From positions 124,001-188,000 of the forward strand of contig JADHTB010000005.1 of the NCBI GenBank assembly GCA_016776605.1: DNA of 64,000 bases, written 5' to 3'. This DNA is from Alphaproteobacteria bacterium. Lineage in GTDB: Bacteria; Pseudomonadota; Alphaproteobacteria; GCA-2731375. Numbering within the stretch: the stretch's first letter is position 1; the number at the start of each line of letters is the position of its first letter. Both the position numbers and the translations under genes were made by a program. The notes under the pieces are model-generated. The model had not been told where the DNA came from. It searched no databases and was given only the letters and a program-made list of their open reading frames with translations. Of the stretch, positions 52,023 through 61,692 are shown one piece after another.

Positions 52023-52961
52023 ATGGACGATACCATTCTGATAGCCGGACCGACGGCCAGCGGCAAGTCCCGTTTGGCGGTGGCGTTGGCCCAGGCGATT
52101 GATGGCATCGTCATCAACGCCGACAGCATGCAGGTCTACCGCGAACTGCGGGTGCTGACCGCGCGTCCCAGCGCAAGCGAGGAAGCCGCCGTGCCCCATC
52201 GCCTGTACGGCATCACATCGGTGGCGGCGCCGTTCTCGGTCGGGCGTTGGCTGGAACTAGTCCGGACAGAGATCGCCAATGCCCGCCAGGCCGGTCAGCC
52301 GGCCATCATCGTCGGCGGGACCGGGCTTTATTTTCAGGCCTTGACCGAAGGCATGGCGGAAATTCCCGATATTCCGGAACCGGCCCGCCAAGCGGCACGG
52401 GCGAAGTTAAGCGAACTGGGTCCGGCGGGTTTGCATGCCGCCCTCGTCGCCTTGGACCCGGTTATGGCCATGCGCCTGAAGCCGACGGACTCGCAACGCC
52501 TGGTGCGGGCTTATGAAGTGATCGAGGGTACCGGTGTCTCGTTGGCAAGCTGGCAACAGCGGCCGGCCACCACCCCCATCCTGCCGCCGCCCTGGCATGG
52601 CTTTGTCCTGAACTGGCCGCGCGAACAGCTTTACCGCCGCTGCGATGAGCGTCTGGCGGCCATGCTGGACCACGGTGCCTTGGAGGAAATAAGCGCCCTG
52701 GCCGCCATGAACCTGGACCCCGGCCTGCCCGCCATGAAAGCACTGGGCGTGCCCGAGCTTATCCGTTGTATCCATGGCGAGATCGGCCGCGCCCAGGCGC
52801 TGGCCGCCGCGCAACAGGCCACGCGGCGCTATGCTAAAAGACAGATGACATGGTTTAGGAACAAGATGTGTTCGTGGATTGCCATAAATTTGCAAGATTC
52901 GGAAAGATTTTTGGACGAAAGCATTCCATTTATAATGCAAAACTTGTTGACCCGCCCTTAA
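52023..52961 (+). CDS. miaA: tRNA dimethylallyltransferase MiaA
   Basis: A 312-residue enzyme that adds the dimethylallyl group to A37 of tRNAs reading UNN codons. P-loop GPTASGKSRLAVAL, NADSMQVYRELRVLTARPS, VGGTGLYFQAL, the core EVIEGTGVS and TRRYAKRQMTWFRN are conserved. ATG 52023 (MDDTILIAGPTASGKS) fits the family N-terminus; the frame extends back to ATG 51996 inside the divergent serB start region. AAAGA lies about nine bases before the chosen ATG. It precedes the ilv genes on the same strand. Confidence 0.93.
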   Translation: MDDTILIAGPTASGKSRLAVALAQAIDGIVINADSMQVYRELRVLTARPSASEEAAVPHRLYGITSVAAPFSVGRWLELVRTEIANARQAGQPAIIVGGTGLYFQALTEGMAEIPDIPEPARQAARAKLSELGPAGLHAALVALDPVMAMRLKPTDSQRLVRAYEVIEGTGVSLASWQQRPATTPILPPPWHGFVLNWPREQLYRRCDERLAAMLDHGALEEISALAAMNLDPGLPAMKALGVPELIRCIHGEIGRAQALAAAQQATRRYAKRQMTWFRNKMCSWIAINLQDSERFLDESIPFIMQNLLTRP

Positions 52962-53027
52962 TCAGGCTTTATGTTGCGCCCGCCGTGCCACTTTCCAGTC
53001 GGAAATATTGGCGTGGCAATATGCGTC

Positions 53028-53051
53028 AAAGCCTCTCTTTCGAGGGGCTTT
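53028..53051 (+). terminator. Stem-loop between miaA and ilvB
   Basis: AAAGCCTCTC-tttc-GAGGGGCTTT: ten pairs with one U-G pair, followed by GTTGCATTGTTC, only moderately T-rich. It could be a terminator for the miaA transcript or an attenuator for ilvB, whose start is 98 bases downstream. A 16-codon reading frame (53021-53071) with several Leu, Ile and Val codons overlaps it. Confidence 0.4.
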
Positions 53052-53148
53052 GTTGCATTGTTCGGCGCTGAGTTATTCAGCATCGTCAGTCAGCATTGGC
53101 ACCGACCGGCAATGGGCGCCGGGCGGCAGTCCGCATTTGGAGCAGATC

Positions 53149-54936
53149 ATGTCGGGTACGGAACAGAACGGGAAAGCCACCCTGAGCGGCGCGGAAATCT
53201 TAATCCGGGCGCTGACAGACCAGGGCGTAGAGGTCATTTTCGGCTATCCTGGCGGCGCTGTACTGCCAATCTACGACGCCCTGTTCGCGCAGAACAATAT
53301 TCGCCACATTCTGGTCCGTCAGGAAGGCGGCGCGGTGCATGCCGCGGAAGGCTATGCGCGCTCCACCGGCAAACCCGGCGTGGTGCTGGTCACTTCTGGC
53401 CCCGGCGCTACCAACGCGGTGACCGGGTTGACCGATGCCATGATGGATTCCATCCCCATCGTCTGTTTAACCGGTCAGGTTGCCTCGCACTTGATTGGCA
53501 ATGATGCCTTTCAAGAGGCCGACACCATCGGCATCACCCGGCCCTGCACCAAGCATAACTATTTGGTCCAGGACGCGGATGAAATGGGCCGTATCGTCCA
53601 CGAAGCATTCTATGTCGCGACACACGGGCGCCCCGGCCCGGTGGTCATCGATCTGCCCAAGGATATCTGCGTCAACCAGGGACACTACGAAAAGCCCGAT
53701 TTGGAGAACCTAAAACATAAAACATACCGCCCTCCGATCGAGGGCAAGACGGAAGCCATCGCGGCGGCGGTAGAGATGATGGCCGGGGCCAAACGACCGA
53801 TCTTTTATACCGGTGGCGGCCTGATCAATTCCGGTCCCGAGGCCTGCGCCCGGCTGCAGGAGTTGGTGCGGCTGACGGGCTATCCCATCACCAGTACGCT
53901 GATGGGCCTGGGCGCCTATCCGGCATCCGATGACCGGTTCCTGGGCATGTTGGGGATGCACGGCACCTATGAAGCCAACAATGCCATGCATGATTGCGAC
54001 GTGATGATTTGTCTCGGCGCCCGCTTTGATGACCGGATCACCGGCCGTCTGGACGCCTTTTCGCCCCATTCGAAAAAAATCCATGTGGATATAGATCCCT
54101 CGTCGATCAACAAGAATATCAGCATCGATTTGGCCGTGATCGGCGATGTGGGCAAGGTCTTGGAGCAGATGCTGGCGCGTTGGAAGGATGGCGCTTACCA
54201 GCCCGACCAGGCAGCCTTGAATGATTGGTGGACGACGATCCAAAAGTGGCGCTCGCGCCATTGTCTCGCCTTTACCCAGGGCGCCGATATTATCAAGCCA
54301 CAGCATGCCATCCAACGGCTGTACGAACTGACCAAGGATCGGGATACCTACATCACGACCGAAGTCGGCCAACATCAGATGTGGGCGGCGCAATTCTATA
54401 AATTCGAGGAGCCAAACCGCTGGATGACGTCCGGCGGCCTGGGTACCATGGGCTATGGCCTGCCTGCGGCGGTAGGGGCCCAGATCGCCCACCCGGACTC
54501 CCTGGTGGTCGATATTTCCGGCGAAGCTTCGTTCATGATGAACGTCCAGGAACTATCCACGGCCATGCAATATAAGCTGCCCTTAAAAATATTTATCTTG
54601 AACAACCGCTGGATGGGCATGGTGCGGCAATGGCAGCAATTGCTACACGGCAGCCGCTTTTCTGAAACTTATAGCGAGGCCTTGCCCGATTTCGTCAAGC
54701 TGGCGGATTGCTTTGGGGCCACGGGCATGGTGATCGAGCGGCCCGATGAATTGGACGCCAGTATCCAGAAAATGCTGGATACCGATGGCCTTGTAATCGC
54801 CGACGTGCGCGTGGCGCAAGAGGAAAACTGCTTTCCGATGGTGCCCTCTGGCGCGGCCCACAACGAAATGATTTTGGGTGATGGTGAAAACGCTGATCGC
54901 CCGAAAGTCTCGGGCGAAGGCATGGCGCTGGTCTGA
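53149..54936 (+). CDS. ilvB: Acetolactate synthase large subunit IlvB
   Basis: A 595-residue thiamine-diphosphate enzyme, first step of valine, leucine and isoleucine synthesis. The catalytic Glu is in LVRQEGGAVHAAEGYAR, the FAD/beta domain has the usual GLGAYPASDDRFLGMLGMHG and the ThDP-binding motif GEASFMMNVQELSTA followed by LNNRWMGMVRQWQ. ATG 53149 was chosen, with GGAGCAGATC just before it; the frame is open further upstream. ilvN follows after 50 bases, forming a holoenzyme. Confidence 0.96.
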   Translation: MSGTEQNGKATLSGAEILIRALTDQGVEVIFGYPGGAVLPIYDALFAQNNIRHILVRQEGGAVHAAEGYARSTGKPGVVLVTSGPGATNAVTGLTDAMMDSIPIVCLTGQVASHLIGNDAFQEADTIGITRPCTKHNYLVQDADEMGRIVHEAFYVATHGRPGPVVIDLPKDICVNQGHYEKPDLENLKHKTYRPPIEGKTEAIAAAVEMMAGAKRPIFYTGGGLINSGPEACARLQELVRLTGYPITSTLMGLGAYPASDDRFLGMLGMHGTYEANNAMHDCDVMICLGARFDDRITGRLDAFSPHSKKIHVDIDPSSINKNISIDLAVIGDVGKVLEQMLARWKDGAYQPDQAALNDWWTTIQKWRSRHCLAFTQGADIIKPQHAIQRLYELTKDRDTYITTEVGQHQMWAAQFYKFEEPNRWMTSGGLGTMGYGLPAAVGAQIAHPDSLVVDISGEASFMMNVQELSTAMQYKLPLKIFILNNRWMGMVRQWQQLLHGSRFSETYSEALPDFVKLADCFGATGMVIERPDELDASIQKMLDTDGLVIADVRVAQEENCFPMVPSGAAHNEMILGDGENADRPKVSGEGMALV

Positions 54937-54986
54937 CCGCGCCCCCCGACCCGGCGTTCGGCTGATTTGTTTCTATCGAGGACATT

Positions 54987-55502
54987 ATGAGTGAAAAGTC
55001 TGAAATTGCGCCCAAGCATACCATTGCCGTGCTTGTTGATAACGAACCGGGCGTCCTGGCCCGTGTCGTCGGCTTGTTCTCCGGCCGGGGCTATAACATC
55101 GAAAGCCTGACCGTGGCCAAGGTCGATGCCGGCGAGGACCGCTCGCGTATCAATATCGTCACTTCGGGCAACGAGATGATTATCGATCAGATCCGGGCCC
55201 AATTGGAACGTCTGATACCAGTGTTCAGGGTGGTCGACCTGACCGAGTCCGGACCGTCGGTGGAGCGGGAATTGGCCTTGGTCAAAGTGGTCGCCAAGGG
55301 TGAAAACCGCATTGAGGCCCTGCGGGTAGCGGATATCTTTCGCGCCCGCGCGGTGGATTCCACGCTGGGCTCCTTTGTCTTTGAAGTTACCGGCGATAGC
55401 GGCAAGGTCAACGCCTTCATCGACCTTATGCAGCCCCTGGGGCTGGCCGAAGTATCCCGCACCGGCGTTGTCGCCATTGCGCGCGGCGCGGACGCCATGT
55501 AG
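54987..55502 (+). CDS. ilvN: Acetolactate synthase small subunit IlvN/IlvH
   Basis: A 171-residue regulatory subunit with an N-terminal ACT domain (VLVDNEPGVLARVVGLFSGRGYNIESLTVAK) that binds valine, and a C-terminal domain with LALVKVVAK and VFEVTGDSGKVNAFIDLM. It raises the activity and confers feedback control on IlvB. ATG start. It lies between ilvB and ilvC on the same strand. Confidence 0.96.
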   Translation: MSEKSEIAPKHTIAVLVDNEPGVLARVVGLFSGRGYNIESLTVAKVDAGEDRSRINIVTSGNEMIIDQIRAQLERLIPVFRVVDLTESGPSVERELALVKVVAKGENRIEALRVADIFRARAVDSTLGSFVFEVTGDSGKVNAFIDLMQPLGLAEVSRTGVVAIARGADAM

Positions 55503-55580
55503 ACAAGGCCCTAACAGCAACCCCCAATCAAGACCTGCCCCAATTAGGCGGCGCAACCAGAAACGAAGAGGATACCAATC

Positions 55581-56600
55581 ATGCGCGTGTACTATGACCG
55601 CGATGCCGATGTGAACCTGATCAAAGGCAAGAATGTAGCCGTTTTTGGCTATGGCAGCCAGGGCCACGCCCATGCCAACAATCTGAAGGATTCGGGCTGC
55701 GAGAACGTCGTTGTCGCCCTGCGCGCGGGCAGCAACTCCATCGCCAAGGCCGAGGCCGCGGGTTTCAAGGTGATGACGCCGGGCGATGCCGCCGTCTGGG
55801 CCGATCTGGCCATGGTGTTGACGCCGGACGAGGGTCAAGCCGATCTTTGGGTAGACGATTTGCGCGACAACATGCGCCAAGGCACGGCCATGGCCTTTGC
55901 CCATGGTCTGTCGATCCATTTCAATTTGATCGAGCCGCGCGACGATATGGATGTCTTCATGATCGCGCCGAAAGGACCGGGCCACACTGTCCGTTCGGAA
56001 TATGTCCGTGGCGCCGGCGTACCTTGCCTGGTCGCGGTACAGCAAAACGCCTCCGGCAACGCCCTGGAAATCGGCCTCAGCTACTCTGCCGCCATCGGCG
56101 GCGGTCGTGCGGGCACGATCGAAACCACATTCCGCGAGGAATGCGAAACCGACCTGTTCGGTGAGCAAACAGTGCTGTGTGGCGGCGTCTGTGAATTGAT
56201 GCGGGCCGGCTTCGAGATTTTGGTGGAAGCCGGATACGCGCCGGAAATGGCCTATTTCGAATGCATGCACGAAATGAAGCTGATCGTCGATCTGATTTAT
56301 GAAGGCGGCATCGCCAACATGAACTACTCGATTTCCAACACCGCCGAATATGGCGAATACATCACCGGCCCGCGCATCATTGATGATCGCGTCAAAGACA
56401 ACATGCGCCAGGTGCTTACGCGCATTCAGTCCGGCGAATTCGCGGCTCAGTGGATGCTGGAAAATAAGGTAAACCAAGCCTCGTTCAAGGCGATGCGCCG
56501 CCGCTCATCAGAACATCAATCGGAAGCGGTGGGCGAAAAGCTGCGCGCCATGATGCCATGGATCGCCGAAGGCCGTCTTGTGGATAAGTCAAAGAACTAA
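55581..56600 (+). CDS. ilvC: Ketol-acid reductoisomerase IlvC
   Basis: A 339-residue class I (short) reductoisomerase. The NADPH loop is [19 protein letters not shown], the Mg and substrate residues are in DEGQADLW and the [34 protein letters not shown] region. Class I enzymes are about 330-340 residues, as here. ATG start with AGAGGAT upstream. The ilvBNC operon ends here at a strong stem-loop. Confidence 0.97.
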   Translation: MRVYYDRDADVNLIKGKNVAVFGYGSQGHAHANNLKDSGCENVVVALRAGSNSIAKAEAAGFKVMTPGDAAVWADLAMVLTPDEGQADLWVDDLRDNMRQGTAMAFAHGLSIHFNLIEPRDDMDVFMIAPKGPGHTVRSEYVRGAGVPCLVAVQQNASGNALEIGLSYSAAIGGGRAGTIETTFREECETDLFGEQTVLCGGVCELMRAGFEILVEAGYAPEMAYFECMHEMKLIVDLIYEGGIANMNYSISNTAEYGEYITGPRIIDDRVKDNMRQVLTRIQSGEFAAQWMLENKVNQASFKAMRRRSSEHQSEAVGEKLRAMMPWIAEGRLVDKSKN

Positions 56601-56628
56601 AACCGGATACCAGCCGGGCAGGGTTCTT

Positions 56629-56656
56629 CGCCGCCCCTGGTTCGCCAGGGGCGGCG
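56629..56656 (+). terminator. Strong stem-loop after ilvC
   Basis: CGCCGCCCCTGG-ttcg-CCAGGGGCGGCG: 12 perfect pairs with a UUCG tetraloop, 28 bases after the ilvC stop. A T-run does not follow, so it may end transcription with help from Rho or protect the mRNA end; either way it marks the end of the ilv operon. Confidence 0.7.
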
Positions 56657-56989
56657 TCGCCATAATTGTACTTGCGGCGCGAGTCGAATTAGTCGTAATA
56701 ACTAATTGGAATCGGGTAATAATGCCCGGTTGGCTGGCTTTGTATCCAATGTTTGGCATCGGATTGCAGTCACTGCCTTGTTGCTGCCCTAATTGGCGAT
56801 TATGGGCAACCCGTGGGCATATTGTAAGCGATCACCAGATCCGGCCAGCGGGATAGCCATCGTCTACAATAGGATCTCGTCTACAATAGGATTTGCTTAA
56901 CCTTAGGACTTGGTTAATGAAATTCGGTTTATACAGATTGTTGTATGACAATGGATAATGTAAGGCCTTTGGGCCGGGGGCGGAAATAG
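56657..56989. other. Intergenic region between ilvC terminator and mreB
   Basis: No convincing gene is present. The stretch is AT-rich toward mreB and holds two tandem copies of TCGTCTACAATAGGAT (56860-56875 and 56877-56892, period 17) about 100 bases before mreB. The mreB promoter is expected here, but I could not fix a clear -35/-10 pair. Confidence 0.5.
56860..56892. repeat. Two-unit 17-bp-period tandem repeat
   Basis: TCGTCTACAATAGGAT occurs twice with one base between. It lies upstream of mreB in the expected promoter zone, and might be a duplicated binding site. Confidence 0.75.
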
Positions 56990-58036
<1,047 letters not shown>

Positions 58037-58049
58037 GTGGCCCGCAGGT

Positions 58050-58152
58050 TAGAGCAATTTTCAATTAATTGGAGTCGCTATCGAGACTTAAGCGGTTGGT
58101 TCAATTGCTCTATTTTAAGAGTCCGGGCGCATTTTCTTCGAATGCGCTCTAG
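58050..58152 (+). repeat. Two-hairpin palindromic element, type 2, copy F, with flanking direct repeat
   Basis: A 103-bp type 2 copy: AGAGCAATTTTCAATTAATT ... AATTGCTCT with inner GTCGCtatcGAGAC (one mismatch), then GCGCATTT-tcttcg-AATGCGCTCTAG. The 19-bp sequence TAGGTGGCCCGCAGGTTAG lies on its left (58034-58052) and again on its right (58150-58168), partly overlapping the element ends. That is the signature of a target-site duplication made on insertion. The element stands between mreB and mreC. Confidence 0.88.
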
Positions 58153-58168
58153 GTGGCCCGCAGGTTAG

Positions 58169-59227
58169 GTGGGCCACGATATTCTCGCTCACGGTGCCTG
58201 TATTCAGGCGGCGCGGGCAGCAAGGGTAGCAAAACGAGCAGGAACGGCAGTGGCGAAAGGGCCAAGATTAAGCAGTTTGTCGCGGGTCGCCGCGCCCGCA
58301 CGTGGGGTGGCGCAACGCTTTAGTCTGCTGCTGTTAATGGCTGCTGCCGTAGCGCTGCTGATTCTCGGCAAAACCCATGGCGATACCATTCGCCAGTTGC
58401 GGGTCATGGCGGTCGAAGCCGTTGCACCAATCCTGGAAGTGTTGAGCGCGCCGGTCATCTCGGCCCGCCATGGAATTGCTGAAATAGAGCAATTCTGGAA
58501 CACTGGCCGGGATAATCAGGCCTTGCGCGAACAAGTGGCGCGGCTGTCGAAATGGCAGATCATTGCCCGCAATCTGGAACGGGAAAACGCCAGCCTGCGG
58601 GTATTGCTGAACCCGGCCCATGACCCCGCACCGGTATTCATTTCCGCCCGGGTGATCGGCGATACCAGCGGCCTGTTTGTCCAATCAGCGCTTTTGAACG
58701 CCGGCCGACGAGATGGCGTGGAACGCGGCCAGGCCGTGACCACCGGCCAGGGGCTTGCCGGGCGGGTGGTCGAGGCTGGGCAACGTTCGGCCCGCCTCCT
58801 GCTACTGACTGATTTGAATTCGCGGGTACCTGTGAGGGTGGAGCATTCCCGCCACCGCGCAATCCTGGCCGGCGACAATTCCGCCCGCCCGCAACTGACA
58901 TTCCTGCCGGCGAATGCCAAGGTTAATCCAGGCGACCGGGTGGTAACATCCGGTCATGCCGGGATATTTCCCCCAGGCCTGCCAGTAGGCATCGTGTCCT
59001 CCAACACTGACGGAGAGGTGCACATCCAGCCCTACGTGGATTGGGCCAGGCTGGAATATGTCACCATATTGCGCTATCGCGCCGTGCCGCCAGGGGATAT
59101 TGAACGGTCGGACAAGTCCGCGGCGTCCGCAGTGTCCGCGGCGGACCCCGCGGATCCCGCTTCCCCCGCGGTTGGCACCGCCGCCACGGCCAATGGCGCC
59201 CGCCCCGCAACCGCCGCGGCCCCGTAA
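58169..59227 (+). CDS. mreC: Rod-shape determining protein MreC
   Basis: A protein of up to 352 residues. A short basic cytoplasmic tail, one transmembrane helix (LLLLMAAAVALLILG), a coiled coil (NQALREQVARLSKWQIIARNLERENASLRVLL) and the MreC beta-rich domain (VFISARVIGDTSG to VEYVTILRYRAVP) are clear; the last 40 residues are Ala/Pro-rich. The start is uncertain: there is no ATG in frame. GTG 58169 directly follows the duplicated sequence of element F; GTG 58250 has AGGA seven bases upstream and would give about 325 residues. It couples MreB to the periplasmic synthases. Confidence 0.88.
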   Translation: MGHDILAHGACIQAARAARVAKRAGTAVAKGPRLSSLSRVAAPARGVAQRFSLLLLMAAAVALLILGKTHGDTIRQLRVMAVEAVAPILEVLSAPVISARHGIAEIEQFWNTGRDNQALREQVARLSKWQIIARNLERENASLRVLLNPAHDPAPVFISARVIGDTSGLFVQSALLNAGRRDGVERGQAVTTGQGLAGRVVEAGQRSARLLLLTDLNSRVPVRVEHSRHRAILAGDNSARPQLTFLPANAKVNPGDRVVTSGHAGIFPPGLPVGIVSSNTDGEVHIQPYVDWARLEYVTILRYRAVPPGDIERSDKSAASAVSAADPADPASPAVGTAATANGARPATAAAP

Positions 59228-59740
59228 ATGGAAACGTCACTGGCTAACAAAGCCGCGAATTTGGCCAGGGCCGGTATCCCATTCTCGATCTCCGCGTTTC
59301 TTATTCTGGCGGCAATGCTGCCCTATGGCCTGCCTAAATCATCGCTGGCGGCACCGGTACTGGCCCTGATTTCGGTCTACTACTGGAGTGTTTTTCGCCC
59401 GGAACTGATGCCCGCCAGCGCCGCCTTCTTGCTGGGGCTGCTGGTGGATGTGTTGAGCGGCGGACCGCCGGGATTGAACGCTCTGGTGTTGATTCTGGTG
59501 CATTGGGCCGCAGCCGGCCAACGCCGCACCTTGGCCGGCAAGTCATTTGCCGTCGGTTGGCTGGGATATTTGCTGATCGCCGCGGGGGCTGCCGTCGTCA
59601 ACTGGTTCTTCGCCTCGTTGTTTCACACCACGGCGATCGAGTCGGTACCCCTGGTCGTCAGCCATGCCATCGGCACCGCCGCCTATCCCCTGGTGGCGTT
59701 ATTTTTGGCCCGCGTGCAACCCTTGACCCAGCAGGACTGA
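59228..59740 (+). CDS. mreD: Rod-shape determining protein MreD
   Basis: A 170-residue membrane protein with about five hydrophobic segments; LILAAMLPYGLP and the acidic LVDVLSGGPPGLNALVL stretch match MreD. It forms a complex with MreC. The ATG follows the mreC stop with no gap (59228 directly after 59227). The weak sequence conservation of the family is normal, so the call rests on position as well as hydrophobicity. Confidence 0.88.
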   Translation: METSLANKAANLARAGIPFSISAFLILAAMLPYGLPKSSLAAPVLALISVYYWSVFRPELMPASAAFLLGLLVDVLSGGPPGLNALVLILVHWAAAGQRRTLAGKSFAVGWLGYLLIAAGAAVVNWFFASLFHTTAIESVPLVVSHAIGTAAYPLVALFLARVQPLTQQD

Positions 59741-59748
59741 GGTAGAGC

Positions 59749-61689
59749 ATGGAACGGGACGGCAGCCGCCACAAAGCCTTTACCCGCCGCATGGCTTTGC
59801 TGGGGGGCGGCCAGCTAAGTCTGGCAGCGTTGTTGATAGGGCGGATGTATTATCTGCAAGTGCTGGAATCCGATCAGTATAAAATGCTGGCCGAGGAAAA
59901 CCGCATCTCCATGCGCCTGTTGGCCCCGCCACGCGGCTTGGTGCTGGATCGTTTCGGCCAGGAGTTGGCCTCTAATCGGCGAAATTATCGGGTTGTTTTG
60001 ATAGCGGAACAAACGAAAGGGGTTTCCGAAACCCTGGACCGGCTGGCCCGGATTATTCCCATCAATTCGCATCAGCGGAGCCGCGTGCTGCGCGAGGTCA
60101 AGCGCAAGCGTCCTTTCGTGCCCATCAAGGTGGCGGAAAATTTGACTTGGGAGCAATTTGCCCGCGTCAACGTACAATTGCCTGATTTGCCCGGGGTGCA
60201 GCCAGATGTCGGTGAAGGCCGGTATTACCCGATGGGGATCGAAACGGCTCACATCGTCGGCTATGTCTCGTCCGTGTCGGAAGCCGATTTGACCGGCGAC
60301 CCGCTGTTGGAACTGCCGGGCTTTCGCATTGGCAAAAATGGCATCGAAAAAGTCTATGACGAATCTCTACGGGGGAAGGCCGGCAATTCCCGGGTGGAGG
60401 TCAATGCCTATGGCCGGGTGATCCGGGAATTGGCCCGGCAAGATGGCCAGTCTGGCGATGATGTGGTCCTGACCATCGATACCGATTTGCAGGAGAAGAT
60501 TTCCCGCCGCCTGGCTGATGAAAGCGCGGCTGCCGTGGTCATGGACATTCACCAGGGTGAAATCCTCGCCATGGTATCGTCGCCCAGTTATGACCCCAAC
60601 GCTTTTAATCTGGGCATGTCCACCAAGGCCTGGCAGTCCTTGATACAGCATCCGCGCAAGCCACTGATCAACAAGGCCATCGCCGGGCAATATCCGCCCG
60701 GTTCAACCTTCAAGATGATCGTCGCCCTGGCGGCGTTGGAGGCGGGCATTGCCGGACCTGACCACCGGGTATTTTGCAGTGGTGTGATCAAATTGGGCAA
60801 CAGCAAATTCCATTGTTGGCGCCATCGCTATGGCGGCCACGGCTGGGTCGACATGAAACAGTCGATCGCCCAGTCTTGTGACATTTACTTCTATGATTTG
60901 GCCCGCCGTTTAGGGGTCGACCGCATGGCTGCCATGGCCCGGCGCTTCGGCCTGGGCGAGTCTTTCGGTATCGAGCTGGCCGGCGAAATGGACGGTTTGG
61001 TGCCAAGCAAGGATTGGAAGCTCGCTGTCACCGGTGTCCCCTGGCAATTGGGTGAAACCCTCATCACCGGGATCGGCCAGGCCTATTTGTTGGCGACGCC
61101 GTTGCAACTGGCCGTCATGACCGCCCGCCTGGCCAATGGTGGCATGGCCGTGCGACCGAGATTATCGCGGCGCCTGGATGGCGGAAAATCAGTTGATGAT
61201 GGTGCAGGCTCGACGACGGAAGATGGCCAGAACAAAGAGAACGGCGCCCAGAAATCCGACGCCGCCGCCCAACCCATCGGTGTTTCAGCGGCTAATCTGA
61301 AAGTTATCACCGACGCCATGTCCGATGTGGTCAACGGCGCCCGCGGTACGGCGCGAAAGTACAGACTGGACAAGGAACTGGGCACCAAAATGGCCGGTAA
61401 AACCGGTACCGCGCAGGTTCGCCGGATTACCAAGGCCGAACGAAAGGCAGGCGGCAAACTAAGCAAAGAAACCCCGTGGAAAGAGCGGGACCATGCCCTG
61501 TTCACCGCTTTCGCGCCGGTTGGCGCGCCGCGTTATGCGACGGTGGTCGTGGTCGAACATGGCGGTTCGGGCTCCTACGCGGCGAAATTAACCAAGGACA
61601 TCATGACCGAAGTGCTGCGCGGCAACCCCCTGGGGCGGGCGGCCGTGAACATGGACGGTGGCGGACACCGCAAAAAGCGGAAAATTTAG
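59749..61689 (+). CDS. mrdA: Penicillin-binding protein 2 (MrdA)
   Basis: A 646-residue class B transpeptidase for cell elongation. One N-terminal helix (about 15-33), the dimerisation domain starting PPRGLVLDRFGQELASN, and the transpeptidase domain with Ser319-x2-Lys322 (GSTFKM), Ser-Cys-Asp in SCDIYFYD and KTGTAQV (Lys551). ATG start eight bases after mreD. The tail is basic (GGHRKKRKI). Confidence 0.96.
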   Translation: MERDGSRHKAFTRRMALLGGGQLSLAALLIGRMYYLQVLESDQYKMLAEENRISMRLLAPPRGLVLDRFGQELASNRRNYRVVLIAEQTKGVSETLDRLARIIPINSHQRSRVLREVKRKRPFVPIKVAENLTWEQFARVNVQLPDLPGVQPDVGEGRYYPMGIETAHIVGYVSSVSEADLTGDPLLELPGFRIGKNGIEKVYDESLRGKAGNSRVEVNAYGRVIRELARQDGQSGDDVVLTIDTDLQEKISRRLADESAAAVVMDIHQGEILAMVSSPSYDPNAFNLGMSTKAWQSLIQHPRKPLINKAIAGQYPPGSTFKMIVALAALEAGIAGPDHRVFCSGVIKLGNSKFHCWRHRYGGHGWVDMKQSIAQSCDIYFYDLARRLGVDRMAAMARRFGLGESFGIELAGEMDGLVPSKDWKLAVTGVPWQLGETLITGIGQAYLLATPLQLAVMTARLANGGMAVRPRLSRRLDGGKSVDDGAGSTTEDGQNKENGAQKSDAAAQPIGVSAANLKVITDAMSDVVNGARGTARKYRLDKELGTKMAGKTGTAQVRRITKAERKAGGKLSKETPWKERDHALFTAFAPVGAPRYATVVVVEHGGSGSYAAKLTKDIMTEVLRGNPLGRAAVNMDGGGHRKKRKI

Positions 61690-61692
61690 ATT

